The position numbers and the translations under genes were made by a program. From Piscinibacter sp047600445 (GTDB lineage: Bacteria > Pseudomonadota > Gammaproteobacteria > Burkholderiales > Burkholderiaceae_C), in NCBI RefSeq assembly GCF_047600445.1, contig NZ_JASGKT010000002.1:124001-188000 (forward strand): DNA of 64,000 nucleotides, in the 5' to 3' direction. Position 1 is the first letter of the stretch. Each line of letters starts with the position of its first letter. Below the pieces are notes generated by a model. That model saw only the letters and a list, made by a program, of their open reading frames with translations, was not told the DNA's origin and searched no databases. Shown here piece by piece: positions 14,722 through 24,020 of the stretch.

Positions 14722-16316
14722 TGGACGCGCCGCGCTGCGATCGCACCGAAGCCTGGGGCGCGCTGGCCGGCCACTACGAGGCGCACGGCCGCGAGCTCGA
14801 CCTGCGCGAAGCCTTCGCGCGCGACCCGGGGCGCTTCGCCGCGCTGTCCTTCGAGGCGCCGGAAGTCTTCGCCGACCTGTCGAAGAACCTCGTCGACCTC
14901 GCGACGCTGAAGTTCCTCGCCGACCTGGCGCGCGAATGCCGGCTCGAGCAGCGCCGCGACGCGATGCTGCGCGGCGAGGCCATCAACCTGACCGAAGGCC
15001 GCGCGGTGCTGCACACCGCCTTGCGCGCGCCGCGCGGGCAGGGGCCGTTCAGCGACCAGGTGCACGGCGTGCTCGATGCGATGCTGGCCTGGGCCGAGAC
15101 GGTGCGCGACGTCGCCGCGAGCGGCATCCGCCACGTCGTCAACATCGGCATCGGCGGCAGCGACCTGGGGCCGCAGATGGCCGTGCCGGCGCTCGACGCC
15201 TTCGTGCACCCGGGGCTGCAGTTCCACTTCGTCGCCAACGTCGACGGCCACGACATCACGCCGGTGCTGCGCCGCCTGCGCCCGGCCGAGACGCTGTTCA
15301 TCGTCGCCAGCAAGACCTTCACGACGCAGGAGACCATGGCCAACGCGCAGGCGGCCAGGGCCTGGTTCCTCGCCAACGGCGGCGGCGACATTGCGAAGCA
15401 CTTCGTCGCGACCACCACCAACGTGAAGGCCGCCGCCGAGTTCGGCATCACGACGACCTTCGGCTTCTGGGACTGGGTGGGCGGGCGCTACTCGCTGTGG
15501 AGCGCGATCGGGCTGCCGATCGCCATCGCGATCGGCGCCGAGCACTTCCGCGCGCTGCTGGCCGGCGCGCATGCGATGGACCGCCATTTCGCCGAAGCGC
15601 CGCTGGCGAGGAACCTGCCGGTGCTGCTCGGCCTGCTCGACGTGTGGTACCGCAACTTCCACCGCTTCACGAGCCGCAGCGTCGCGCCCTACCATCAGGG
15701 CCTGAAGCGCCTGCCGGCCTATTTGCAGCAGCTCGAGATGGAGAGCAACGGCAAGCGCGTCGACCTCGACGGCGCGAGCCTGCCCTACGCCACCAGCCCG
15801 GTGGTGTGGGGCGAGCCGGGCACCAACGGCCAGCACGCCTACTTCCAGATGCTGCACCAGGGCACCGACGTGGTCCCGGTGGAGTTCATCCTCGTCAAGC
15901 GGCCGACGCATGCGCTGGCCGAGCTGCACGCCAAGCTGCTCGCCAACGGCCTGGCGCAGAGCCAGGCGCTGATGCTGGGCAAGACCAGCGAGCAGGCTTC
16001 GAGCGAACGTGCGCCGACGGCAGCGAAGGAACTCGACGCGGCGATCATCGCGAAGCACCGCAGCTTCCCCGGCAACCGGCCGAGCACCACGCTGCTGCTG
16101 GACCAGCTCACGCCGCGCTCGCTGGGCGCGCTGATCGCGATGTACGAGCACCGCGTCTTCACCAGCGGCGCGCTGTGGGGCATCAACAGCTTCGACCAGT
16201 GGGGCGTGGAACTGGGCAAGGCGCTGTGCGGCGACCTGCTGCCGCGCCTGGCTTCGGGCGATGCGGGCGGGCTGGATGCGTCGACGGCGGGCTTGCTGGC
16301 GCGATTGCGCGCATGA
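14721..16316 (+). CDS. pgi: glucose-6-phosphate isomerase
   Basis: A 531-aa isomerase interconverting glucose 6-phosphate and fructose 6-phosphate. Signatures are NIGIGGSDLGPQM, SKTFTTQETMANA, the FGFWDWVGGRYSLWSAIGL block and the Lys/His-bearing C-terminal GINSFDQWGVELGK. Start ATG 14721 overlaps the tal stop, and homology begins immediately. The HAD gene downstream overlaps its stop by 4 bases. With zwf and tal this forms a hexose-phosphate module. Confidence 0.96.
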   Translation: MDAPRCDRTEAWGALAGHYEAHGRELDLREAFARDPGRFAALSFEAPEVFADLSKNLVDLATLKFLADLARECRLEQRRDAMLRGEAINLTEGRAVLHTALRAPRGQGPFSDQVHGVLDAMLAWAETVRDVAASGIRHVVNIGIGGSDLGPQMAVPALDAFVHPGLQFHFVANVDGHDITPVLRRLRPAETLFIVASKTFTTQETMANAQAARAWFLANGGGDIAKHFVATTTNVKAAAEFGITTTFGFWDWVGGRYSLWSAIGLPIAIAIGAEHFRALLAGAHAMDRHFAEAPLARNLPVLLGLLDVWYRNFHRFTSRSVAPYHQGLKRLPAYLQQLEMESNGKRVDLDGASLPYATSPVVWGEPGTNGQHAYFQMLHQGTDVVPVEFILVKRPTHALAELHAKLLANGLAQSQALMLGKTSEQASSERAPTAAKELDAAIIAKHRSFPGNRPSTTLLLDQLTPRSLGALIAMYEHRVFTSGALWGINSFDQWGVELGKALCGDLLPRLASGDAGGLDASTAGLLARLRA

Positions 16317-16930
16317 ATGTGGTGTTCGATTTCGGCGGCGTGCTGTTCGACTGGCACCCGCTGGCGCTGCTGGCGCGCCTGCTGCCGCGCCACGTCGGCG
16401 ACGAGGCCTCGGCGCAGCGCTGGGTCGAGGAGATCTTCCAGGGTTATCGCGGCGACTGGAGCGACTTCGATCGCGGCCGCGTCGAGCCCGTCGCGCTGGC
16501 CGAGCGCATCGCCGCGCGCACCGGCCTGGCGGTGGACGAGGCGCGCCGCGTCATCGAGGCGGTGCCCGCCGCGCTGAGGCCGATCCCCGGCAGCGTGGCG
16601 CTGCTGCGCGAACTGCACGCGGCCGGCCGGCCGCTGTACTACCTCTCCAACATGCCCGAGCCCTATGCGCGGCACCTGGAGGCGGCGCACGACTTCGTCG
16701 CGCTGTTCCGGGGTGGCGTGTTCTCGTCGCGCGTCGGGCTGTGCAAGCCCGAGGCGGCGATCTTCGAGCACTGCGCCCGCGCGCTGGCGCTCGACCCGGC
16801 GCGCACGCTCTTCATCGACGACGTGGCGCGCAACGTCGAAGCCGCGCGCGACGCCGGCTGGCGGGCGATCCGCTTCGCCGATGCCGAGCAGTGCGCGCGC
16901 GAGCTGCGCGCGCTCGGGCTGCTGCGCTGA
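16313..16930 (+). CDS. HAD-superfamily hydrolase, YihX-like
   Basis: A 205-aa HAD-IA hydrolase, probably a sugar-phosphate phosphatase given its place at the end of the tal-pgi unit. Motif I is FDFGGVLFDW: the nucleophile Asp is present but the usual second Asp (DxD) is Gly, as in E. coli YihX (DLGNV), an alpha-glucose-1-phosphate phosphatase. Motif II is YYLSNM, motif III the Lys in GLCKPEAAIF, and motif IV LFIDDVARN. ATG 16313 overlaps the pgi stop (ATGA). A nearby ATG at 16317 is out of frame. The substrate is not known from sequence. Confidence 0.8.
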   Translation: MNVVFDFGGVLFDWHPLALLARLLPRHVGDEASAQRWVEEIFQGYRGDWSDFDRGRVEPVALAERIAARTGLAVDEARRVIEAVPAALRPIPGSVALLRELHAAGRPLYYLSNMPEPYARHLEAAHDFVALFRGGVFSSRVGLCKPEAAIFEHCARALALDPARTLFIDDVARNVEAARDAGWRAIRFADAEQCARELRALGLLR

Positions 16931-16933
16931 GGC

Positions 16934-18019
16934 TCAGCGCGCCGCGAGGCCGGCCACCGCCTGCCGTGCCGCGTCGAAGGCCTGCGCCAGCACGGCCTGC
17001 TTCCAGGCGTCGGTGTCGGTGTAGAAGGCCGTCAGCATCTGCCGCTTGATCGCCTCGCGCTGCGTGGCGCCGGCCTCGGGGTGGTTCTCCAGCCACTGGT
17101 CGGCGCGCAGCGCGTCCAGCACGGCCATCACCGGCACGGTGCCGTATTCGAGCGCGATGCCGGTGTACTCGGCCTGCGGGCATTCGTCGTGGGCCGCCGT
17201 CCACATCAGGCCGGTCAGCGGGGCCGAGGACGAGCTGCCGTCGTGGATCGAGGTGATGTTCCCGCCCCACCAGGCGCGTGCGCGGGCGGTGGCCGCGGCG
17301 TCGTCGCGCCCGGCGAAGATGCGTTCGCCGACGCCGCTCGGGCCCAGGCCGGTGTGCAGGTCGATCCAGGCCAGCCGCGCGCAGCGCCGCCCGTGTTCCC
17401 GCAGCACGTGGCGCAGCGTCACCTGGCTCCAGGTCGGGTTGCGGCCGCCGTAGAAGAGGCCTTCGGGGTGCTCGTGCTGGCCGCTGGTCACGGCCTGCTG
17501 GAAGGCGCCCAGGCCGTGCGCGGCCAGGTGGCGCTGCAGGGCCGCGGCCACCTCGGGCGAGGGCGGCCAGGTCGGTGGCACCAGCAGCGCGGCGATCTCG
17601 TCGTAGCCCGGGTTGGCCGGCAGCGGCCGCGTGAAGTCGTGGAAGTTGCGGTTGAGGTCGACGTTCTCCTGCGTGACGCGGCGCCACCACGAGAAGCCGT
17701 GGGGGTTGAGCGCGTGGACGTACAGCACCGCGACGCCGCTGTCGCGCAGCAGCGCGTGCCACGACGCATCGCCGAGCAGCGCATGCTGCACGCCCGAGCC
17801 GCAGAAGCCCTCGATGCCGTGGCAGCCGCTGCTGACGATCAGCAGCGCGCCCGCGTCCTTGGCGCCTTCGCGCGCCACGTCCATCGCCAGCGTCTCGCCG
17901 TCGCGGCCGAGCAGCGGGTGCACGTGGCTTTCGACGTCGAGCCCGGCGCTTTCCGCCGCCGCGAGGAAGCGCGCACGCGCCTGCGCGTAGCCGTGCGAGA
18001 AGTGCGCGGCGGCGTTCAC
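16934..18019 (-). CDS. DUF2817 / M14-like metallocarboxypeptidase
   Basis: A 361-aa protein of the DUF2817 family, related to zinc carboxypeptidases. The N-terminal part carries SSGCHGIEGFCGSG with the His/Glu zinc ligands; then ENVDLNRNFHDF with the substrate-binding Arg, and IDLHTGLGPSG with the third His. A late Glu in IALEYGTVP is a candidate catalytic base. No signal peptide is seen. The start is GTG 18019, overlapping the stop of the upstream M20 gene (GTGA), so the two are coupled and may act in series on peptide or acyl-amino acid substrates. The exact substrate is unknown. Confidence 0.82.
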   Translation of the reverse strand: MNAAAHFSHGYAQARARFLAAAESAGLDVESHVHPLLGRDGETLAMDVAREGAKDAGALLIVSSGCHGIEGFCGSGVQHALLGDASWHALLRDSGVAVLYVHALNPHGFSWWRRVTQENVDLNRNFHDFTRPLPANPGYDEIAALLVPPTWPPSPEVAAALQRHLAAHGLGAFQQAVTSGQHEHPEGLFYGGRNPTWSQVTLRHVLREHGRRCARLAWIDLHTGLGPSGVGERIFAGRDDAAATARARAWWGGNITSIHDGSSSSAPLTGLMWTAAHDECPQAEYTGIALEYGTVPVMAVLDALRADQWLENHPEAGATQREAIKRQMLTAFYTDTDAWKQAVLAQAFDAARQAVAGLAAR

Positions 18020-19215
18020 CGGCCCCGTGGCCGGGCCAGCCAGGCCTCGGCCATGCGCACCCACATCGTCGCGCCCAGCGGGATCAGCTCGTCGTTGAAG
18101 TCGTAGCTCGGGTTGTGCAGGTTGCAGGGCCCCAGGCCGTGGCCGCCGTCGCGGTGGCTGCCGTCGCCGTTGCCGATCAGGAAGTAGCAGCCGGGTTTTT
18201 CGAGCAGGTAGTAGCTGAAGTCCTCGGCGCCCATGGTCGGCTCGAACTCCAGCACGTTCGCCGCGCCGACCAGTTCGGCCAGCACGCCGCGCGCGAAGGC
18301 GGTCTCGGCGTCGTGGTTGATGGTCGGCGGGTAGTTGCGGTGGAACTCGAACTCGCACTGCGCGCCGAAGGCGGCGCAGGTGTGCTCGGCGATCGTCTTC
18401 ATGCGCGCTTCGATCAGGTCGAGCACGTCGATCGTGAAGGTGCGCACCGTGCCCTGGATCTCGCAGGACTCGGGCACCACGTTGGTGGCCTCGCCGGTGT
18501 GGATCATCGTCACCGAGATCACGCCGGCGTCGATGGGCCGCTTGTTGCGCGTGATGATGGTCTGGAAGGCCTGCACCATCTGGCAGGCGATGGGCACCGG
18601 GTCGATGCCGTTGTGCGGCAGCGCGGCGTGCGCACCCTTGCCGCGCACGACGATGCGGAACTCGTTGCTCGACGCGAAGCACGGCCCGGTCTTGAGCGCG
18701 AACTGCCCGGCCGCCATGCCCGGCCAGTTGTGCGCGCCGAACACCGCTTCCATCGGGAACTTCTCGAACAGGCCGTCGCGCATCATCTCGCGCGCGCCGC
18801 CGCCGCCTTCCTCGGCGGGCTGGAAGATCAGGTAGACCGTGCCGTCGTAATGGCGGTGCTTCGCCAGGTGCTTGGCCGCGCCGAGCAGCATCGCGGTGTG
18901 GCCGTCGTGGCCGCAGGCGTGCATCTTGCCGGGGTGCCTGCTGGCGTGCGCGAAGCGGTTGTGCTCGGTCATCGGCAGCGCGTCGATGTCGGCGCGCAGG
19001 CCGACGGCGCGTTCGCTGCTGCCGTTCTTCAGGATCGCCACCACGCCGGTCTTGCCCAGGCCGCGGTGGATGGGAATGCCCCAGTCGGTGAGCTGCCGCG
19101 CAATCACGTCGGCGGTGCGCACCTCCTCGAAGCAGAGTTCCGGGTGGGCGTGGATGTCGCGCCGCAGCGCCGCGATGCTCGCGGCGTCGGCGAGGATGGA
19201 TTCGATCAGCTTCAT
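18016..19215 (-). CDS. M20-family amidohydrolase (hippurate hydrolase-like)
   Basis: A 399-aa metal-dependent amidohydrolase of the HipO/aminoacylase group, which splits N-acyl amino acids. The domain starts with RRDIHAHPELCFEE, then the metal-binding HACGHDGHTAMLLG, the catalytic EE in IFQPAEEGGGGA, the dimerisation region VVRGKGAHAALPHNGIDP and the late MGAEDFSYYL. Two adjacent ATGs (19218 and 19215) are possible; GGAG lies six bases before the second, which I chose. It precedes the DUF2817 gene in an overlapping pair. Confidence 0.88.
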   Translation of the reverse strand: MKLIESILADAASIAALRRDIHAHPELCFEEVRTADVIARQLTDWGIPIHRGLGKTGVVAILKNGSSERAVGLRADIDALPMTEHNRFAHASRHPGKMHACGHDGHTAMLLGAAKHLAKHRHYDGTVYLIFQPAEEGGGGAREMMRDGLFEKFPMEAVFGAHNWPGMAAGQFALKTGPCFASSNEFRIVVRGKGAHAALPHNGIDPVPIACQMVQAFQTIITRNKRPIDAGVISVTMIHTGEATNVVPESCEIQGTVRTFTIDVLDLIEARMKTIAEHTCAAFGAQCEFEFHRNYPPTINHDAETAFARGVLAELVGAANVLEFEPTMGAEDFSYYLLEKPGCYFLIGNGDGSHRDGGHGLGPCNLHNPSYDFNDELIPLGATMWVRMAEAWLARPRGR

Positions 19216-19246
19216 CATGCACTCCGGCGCAGGACCGGAGGGCATC

Positions 19247-20380
19247 TTAGCGCCGGACCTTGCCGTCCTCGGTGAGCATCGATACCTCGACGAAGTGCGA
19301 GGCCACGTGGTCCCTCGGGCCGAAATCGACGCGGAAGCCGCCGAAATCGGCCTTCTGGATCGATTCCAGCGCGCTCACCAGCCCCTCGCGCGACGGGTTG
19401 CGGCCGGCGCGGCGCAGGCCCTCGGTGAACACCTTGGCGGCGAGGTAGCCCTCCATGCTGGAGTAGTTGGGCTGCGTGTCGCCGCCGGCCTTGGCCACCG
19501 CGTCGAGGTACTCGCGCGAGATCGCCGTGGTGGTCGAGAACGGGAAGGGCACCACCTGGCTGACCATGATGCCGCGGCCCTCGCGGCCCAGTTCGTCGGC
19601 CAGCGCCTGCGTGCCGACGAAGGAGACGTTGAAGAAGGTGCCGCCGTAGCCGGCCTTGCGCGCCTCGCGGATGAAGGCGGCGCAGGACTTGTAGGCGCTG
19701 ATCTGCACCACCGCGTCGGGCCGCTTCGGCACGATCTCGGCCACCGCCTTGGCCACGTCCACGGTGTTGCGCTGCACCGTGCCCAGCGCCGCCGGGTCGA
19801 GGCCCAGCGGCTTGAGCGCGCGCGTCACGCCGGCGAGCCCGGCCAGGCCGTAGGCGTCGTCCTGGTAGAACACGGCGATCTTCTTCAGCCCCAGCGAGGT
19901 GAGCTGCTTGACGATCAGCGCGGTCTCGTCGTAGTAGCTCGCGCGCAGGTGGAACACCGATTTGCTGAACGGGTCGCGCAGCGATTCGGCGCCGGTGAAG
20001 GGGCCGAAGAAGGGGATCTTCGCCTCGTTGACCAGCGGCAGCGCGGCCACGCAGGTGGGCGTGCCGACGTAGCCGATCAGCGCGAACACCTCGTCCTTGA
20101 TGAGCTTCTCGGTGTTGGCCTTGCAGCGGTCGGGCTCGTAGCCGTCGTCGAGCGCGCGCAGCTCGATGGTGTGGCCGTTGATGCCGCCGGAGAGGTTGAC
20201 CTGGTCGAAGAAGAGCTTCGCGCCCCGGTTCATCTGGATGCCGAGCTGCGCGGCCGGGCCGCTCAGCGCGGCCGACTGGCCGAGCACGATGCGCGACGAT
20301 TGCGCCCGGACGGGCAGGGCGGGCAGGGCGAGCGTGGCGCCGGCGGCGGCCACGCGGCGGATCGCGTCACGACGGTTCAT
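19247..20380 (-). CDS. branched-chain amino acid-type ABC transporter substrate-binding protein
   Basis: A 377-aa periplasmic binding protein (Peripla_BP_6). It opens with a signal peptide with twin arginines (NRRDAIRRVAAAGATLALPA) cut near VRAQ. The mature part begins IVLGQSAALSGPAAQLG and shows GINGHTIELRALDDGYEPDR and IGYVGTPTCVAALPLV, typical of LivJ-like proteins. A GGAG lies 10 bases before ATG 20380. No permease or ATPase genes are nearby, so it works with a transporter encoded elsewhere or as a sensor. It lies upstream of the M20-DUF2817 pair on the same strand, which hints that the ligand is an amino acid derivative. Confidence 0.88.
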   Translation of the reverse strand: MNRRDAIRRVAAAGATLALPALPVRAQSSRIVLGQSAALSGPAAQLGIQMNRGAKLFFDQVNLSGGINGHTIELRALDDGYEPDRCKANTEKLIKDEVFALIGYVGTPTCVAALPLVNEAKIPFFGPFTGAESLRDPFSKSVFHLRASYYDETALIVKQLTSLGLKKIAVFYQDDAYGLAGLAGVTRALKPLGLDPAALGTVQRNTVDVAKAVAEIVPKRPDAVVQISAYKSCAAFIREARKAGYGGTFFNVSFVGTQALADELGREGRGIMVSQVVPFPFSTTTAISREYLDAVAKAGGDTQPNYSSMEGYLAAKVFTEGLRRAGRNPSREGLVSALESIQKADFGGFRVDFGPRDHVASHFVEVSMLTEDGKVRR

Positions 20381-20462
20381 CACGGGGGCTCCTCACGAGG
20401 CGCAACGAGGATAAGGTGCCCCCGCATCCGCGTGGCGCGGGGCGCTGTGCAATAGTTCGCGC

Positions 20463-22517
20463 ATGCCTGCCGCCACGCCCCGATCGACCGTCCGCGCCGC
20501 CTGCCCGCACGACTGCCCGGACACCTGCGCGCTGCTCGTCACGGTCGAGGCGGGCCGCGTGGTCAAGGTGCAGGGCGACCCGGCGCACCCGCCGACGCAC
20601 GGCGCGCTGTGCACCAAGGTGTCGCGCTACCCCGAGCGCACCTACCACCCCGAGCGCGTGCTGCGGCCGCTCAGGCGCGTCGGCCCCAAGGGCAGCGGCC
20701 GTTTCGAGCCGGTGAGCTGGGCAGCGGCGCTGGCCGACATCGCCGCGCGGCTGAAGGCGATCGCCGCGCGCGACCCGCAGGCCATCGTGCCCTACAGCTA
20801 CGCCGGCACCATGGGCCTGCTGCAGGGCGAGAGCATGGCGGCGCGCTTCTTCCACCGCCTCGGCGCCTCGCTGCTCGACCGCACCATCTGCTCCAGCGCC
20901 GGCGGCGAGGCGCTGGCCGCCACCTACGGCGGCAAGCTCGGCATGCACCTGGCGCACTACGCCGACAGCCAACTGATCCTGATCTGGGGCAGCAACTCGA
21001 TCGCCTCCAACCTGCATTTCTGGACCTTCGCGCAGCAGGCCAAGCGCAAGGGCGCGAAGCTGGTCTGCATCGATCCGCGCAAGACCGAGACGGCCGACAA
21101 GTGCCACCAGCACATCGCGCTGCTGCCGGGCACCGACGGCGCGCTGGCGCTCGGGCTGATGCGCGAGCTGGTGCTCAACGACTGGCTCGACCACGACTAC
21201 ATCGCGCGCCACGTCGAAGGCTGGCCGGCGCTGCGCGAGCGGGCGATGGCATGGACGCCCGAGCGCACCGCCGAGGTCTGCGGCATCACGCCCGACGAAG
21301 TGCGCCAGCTCGCGCGCGACTACGGCACGACCAAGCCGGCGGCGATCCGCCTGAACTACGGCATGCAGCGCGTGCACGGCGGCGGCAGCGCGGTGCGGCT
21401 GGTGGCGATCCTGCCCTGCCTGGTGGGCGCGTGGCGGCATCCGGCCGGCGGCATGCTGCTGTCGGCCTCGAGCTGGTTCAAGCGCTTCCGCGACGACGTG
21501 GCGCTGCAGCGGCCCGAGCTTCTCGGCGCGCGCCGGCCGCGCACCGTCAACATGGTGACCATCGGCGACGACCTGCTGCGCGAGGCCTCGCCCGGGTTCG
21601 GGCCGAAGATCGAGGCGCTGGTGGTCTACAACAGCAACCCGGTGGCGGTGGCGCCGGAGTCGCCCAAGGTGGTGCAGGGTTTCGCGCGCGAAGACCTGTT
21701 CACCGTGGTGCTCGAGCAGTTCATGACCGACACCGCCGACCACGCCGACTACGTGCTGCCGGCCACCACGCAGCTCGAGCACCTCGACGTGCACGCCAGC
21801 TACGGCCACACCTACGTGATGTTCAACGAGCCGGCGATCCCGCCGCTCGGCCAGGCCAAGCCCAACACGCAGATCTTCCGCGAGCTGGCCGCGGCGATGG
21901 GTTTCGACGAAGCCTGCTTCCGCGACGACGACGAGACGCTGGCGCGCGCCGCGCTGCGCGAGATCGACTTCGAGGCGCTGCGCCGTGACGGCTGGCTCAA
22001 GCTGCCGCTGCCCGACGCGCCCTTCGCCGACGGCGGCTTCGCCACGCCCTCGGGCAAGTGCGTGATCGACGCGCCCGGCCTGGGCGTGCCCGACTTCGTG
22101 CCGAACCACGAGTCGGCGCTGTCCGCGCCCGGGCTGGCGCGGCGCTACCCGCTGGCGATGATCTCGCCGCCGGCGCGCAACTTCCTCAACTCCAGCTTCG
22201 TCAACGTGGCCAGCCTGCGCGACATCGAGGGCGAGCCGCTGGTCGAGATCCACGAGGCCGACGCGCTGCCGCGCGGCATCGTCGACGGCGCCACGGTGCG
22301 CCTGTTCAACGATCGCGGCAGCTACCTGTGCAAGGCGCGGCTGTCGACGCGCGCGCGGCCGGGCGTCGTCAACGCGCTGGGCATCTGGTGGCGCAAGCTC
22401 GGGCTGGAAGGCCGCAACGTCAACGAGCTGACGCACCAGCGGCTCACCGACATCGGCCGGGCGCCGTCGTTCTACGACTGCCTGGTCGAGGTGGCGCCCG
22501 CCACCGCCGCGACGTGA
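20463..22517 (+). CDS. molybdopterin-dependent oxidoreductase with 4Fe-4S cluster
   Basis: A 684-aa protein of the DMSO reductase family. The N-terminal cluster motif is CPHDCPDTC (Cys14, 18, 22) with the fourth Cys at about 50 (GALCTK). The molybdopterin domains follow (YAGTMGLLQGESMAARF, DRTICSSAGGEAL, LIWGSNSIASNLHF, VCIDPRKTETADKC), and the C-terminal dinucleotide-binding domain ends around NVNELTHQRLTDIG. The residue expected to ligate Mo falls in the CSSAGGEAL region, which may offer Cys or Ser. No Tat signal is present, so it is cytoplasmic. No subunit genes accompany it. The substrate cannot be deduced. Confidence 0.88.
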   Translation: MPAATPRSTVRAACPHDCPDTCALLVTVEAGRVVKVQGDPAHPPTHGALCTKVSRYPERTYHPERVLRPLRRVGPKGSGRFEPVSWAAALADIAARLKAIAARDPQAIVPYSYAGTMGLLQGESMAARFFHRLGASLLDRTICSSAGGEALAATYGGKLGMHLAHYADSQLILIWGSNSIASNLHFWTFAQQAKRKGAKLVCIDPRKTETADKCHQHIALLPGTDGALALGLMRELVLNDWLDHDYIARHVEGWPALRERAMAWTPERTAEVCGITPDEVRQLARDYGTTKPAAIRLNYGMQRVHGGGSAVRLVAILPCLVGAWRHPAGGMLLSASSWFKRFRDDVALQRPELLGARRPRTVNMVTIGDDLLREASPGFGPKIEALVVYNSNPVAVAPESPKVVQGFAREDLFTVVLEQFMTDTADHADYVLPATTQLEHLDVHASYGHTYVMFNEPAIPPLGQAKPNTQIFRELAAAMGFDEACFRDDDETLARAALREIDFEALRRDGWLKLPLPDAPFADGGFATPSGKCVIDAPGLGVPDFVPNHESALSAPGLARRYPLAMISPPARNFLNSSFVNVASLRDIEGEPLVEIHEADALPRGIVDGATVRLFNDRGSYLCKARLSTRARPGVVNALGIWWRKLGLEGRNVNELTHQRLTDIGRAPSFYDCLVEVAPATAAT

Positions 22518-23608
22518 ACCGGCGGTTGCTGCGGATGGCGGGGCTGGGCCTGATCGGGGTGGGCGTGCTGGCGGCGGGCGTGCTGTGCCTGGGCACCGGC
22601 TGCAGCTCGATCGGCTACTACGCGCAGGCCATCGACGGCCACCTCTCGATGCTGCGCGCCGCGCGAGCGGTGCCCGAGCTGCTCGGCGACGCGGCGACCG
22701 ACGCCGCGCTGCGCGAGCGCCTCGCGCTCAGCCAGCGCATGCGCGACTTCGCCATCGCCGAGCTGAAGCTGCCCGACAACGCCAGCTACCGGCGCTACGC
22801 CGACCTGAAGCGCGGCGCGGCGGTGTGGAACGTGGTGGCCGCGCCCGAGCTGAGCCTGCAACTGAAGACCTGGTGCTACCCCATCATGGGCTGCGCCGGC
22901 TACCGCGGCTACTTCGAGCGCGACGCGGCCGAACGCCACGCCGCGCTGCTGCGCGAGCAGCGCTACGAGGTCAGCGTCTACGGCGTGCCGGCCTACTCCA
23001 CGCTCGGCCGCCTGCCCGGCGACTGGATGGCCGACCCGCTGCTGAGCACCTTCATCCGCTGGCCGGAAGGCGAGCTGGCGCGGCTGATCTTCCACGAGCT
23101 GTCGCACCAGGTGGCCTACGCCGCCGACGACACCGAATTCAACGAGTCCTTCGCGACGGCGGTGGAGCGCATCGGCAGCCAGCGCTGGCTGCGCACGCAG
23201 GCCTCCGAGGCGGCGCGCGCCGAGTACGCCGCGCTCGACGCGCGCCGGCAGGACTTCCGCGCCTTCACGATGGGCTGGCGCGCGCGCTTCGACGCGCTGT
23301 ACCGCTCCGGCGCGAGCGACGACGACAAGCGCGCGCGCAAGGCCGAGCTGACGGCCCGGCTGCGCGCCGAGTACGAAACGCTCAAGCGCGAGCGCTGGGG
23401 CGGCTTCGCCGGCTACGACGGCTGGTTCGCGCGCGCCAACAATGCATCCTTCGGCGTGCTGGCGGCGTACAACGCGCTGGTGCCCGATTTCGAGCGCCTG
23501 TTCGAGCGCGGCGGCCGGGACTTCGATCGTTTCTACGCCGAGGTGAAACGCCTGGCCGCGCTGCCCAAGCCCGAACGCCGCGCCGCGCTTTCCGCAAAAG
23601 GAGATTGA
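22514..23608 (+). CDS. putative lipoprotein aminopeptidase (DUF2265 family)
   Basis: A 364-aa protein matching the predicted aminopeptidase family PF10023. An N-terminal hydrophobic segment ends in LCLGTGCSSIGYY, a plausible lipobox with acylated Cys, so it is probably anchored at the periplasmic face of a membrane. The zinc motif HELSH (His194, Glu195, His198) is followed by the second-shell ADDTEFNESFATAVE with the likely third ligand Glu. GTG 22514 overlaps the stop of the oxidoreductase (GTGA). The middle region with WCYPIMGCAGYRGYF is characteristic of the family. Confidence 0.8.
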   Translation: MNRRLLRMAGLGLIGVGVLAAGVLCLGTGCSSIGYYAQAIDGHLSMLRAARAVPELLGDAATDAALRERLALSQRMRDFAIAELKLPDNASYRRYADLKRGAAVWNVVAAPELSLQLKTWCYPIMGCAGYRGYFERDAAERHAALLREQRYEVSVYGVPAYSTLGRLPGDWMADPLLSTFIRWPEGELARLIFHELSHQVAYAADDTEFNESFATAVERIGSQRWLRTQASEAARAEYAALDARRQDFRAFTMGWRARFDALYRSGASDDDKRARKAELTARLRAEYETLKRERWGGFAGYDGWFARANNASFGVLAAYNALVPDFERLFERGGRDFDRFYAEVKRLAALPKPERRAALSAKGD

Positions 23609-23611
23609 CCC

Positions 23612-23944
23612 ATGCCCGACATCCGCATCCACCGCACGCACGCCCTCGGCCTGAAGAAGGCGCGCGAGGTCGCCCAGGCCTGGGCCGCCAAGGTGCGCAA
23701 GAAGTTCGACATGGAGTGCACGGTGCTGGAGGGCAAGACCAGCGACACCGTGCAGTTCACGCGCGCCGGCGTGAACGGCCGCCTGGTCGTGGCGGCCGAC
23801 CACTTCGACCTCGACGCCAAGCTCGGCTTCCTGCTCGGCGCCTTCAGCAAGACCATCGAGGGCGAGATCGAGAAGGAACTCGATGGGCTGCTGGCGACCA
23901 AGAGCAAGCCGGCGGCGAAGAAGGCGGTGGGGAAGAAGAAGTAG
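23612..23944 (+). CDS. polyhydroxyalkanoic acid system protein
   Basis: A 110-aa basic protein of the PHA_gran_rgn family (PF09650), recognised by MPDIRIHRTHALGLKKAREVA and the alternating charged middle (AADHFDLDAKLGFLLGAFSK). The C-terminal tail is Lys/Ala-rich (KPAAKKAVGKKK). Family members are encoded near PHA granule genes, and a granule-associated role is proposed. It lies 3 bases after the peptidase gene and ends before a strong hairpin. Confidence 0.82.
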   Translation: MPDIRIHRTHALGLKKAREVAQAWAAKVRKKFDMECTVLEGKTSDTVQFTRAGVNGRLVVAADHFDLDAKLGFLLGAFSKTIEGEIEKELDGLLATKSKPAAKKAVGKKK

Positions 23945-23962
23945 CGGTGGGGTGCGGCAAAG

Positions 23963-24003
23963 GACCGTCCGGGGCGCTCGCGGCGCGGGCGCCCCGGACG
24001 GTC
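23963..24003. terminator. strong hairpin between convergent genes
   Basis: Arms 23963-23977 and 23989-24003 form a perfect 15-bp GC-rich stem with an 11-base loop. It lies between the convergent PHA-system and acyl-CoA-binding genes and can serve both directions, though only TCTT follows on the plus strand. Confidence 0.75.
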
Positions 24004-24020
24004 TCTTGCCAGCCCGCGCG

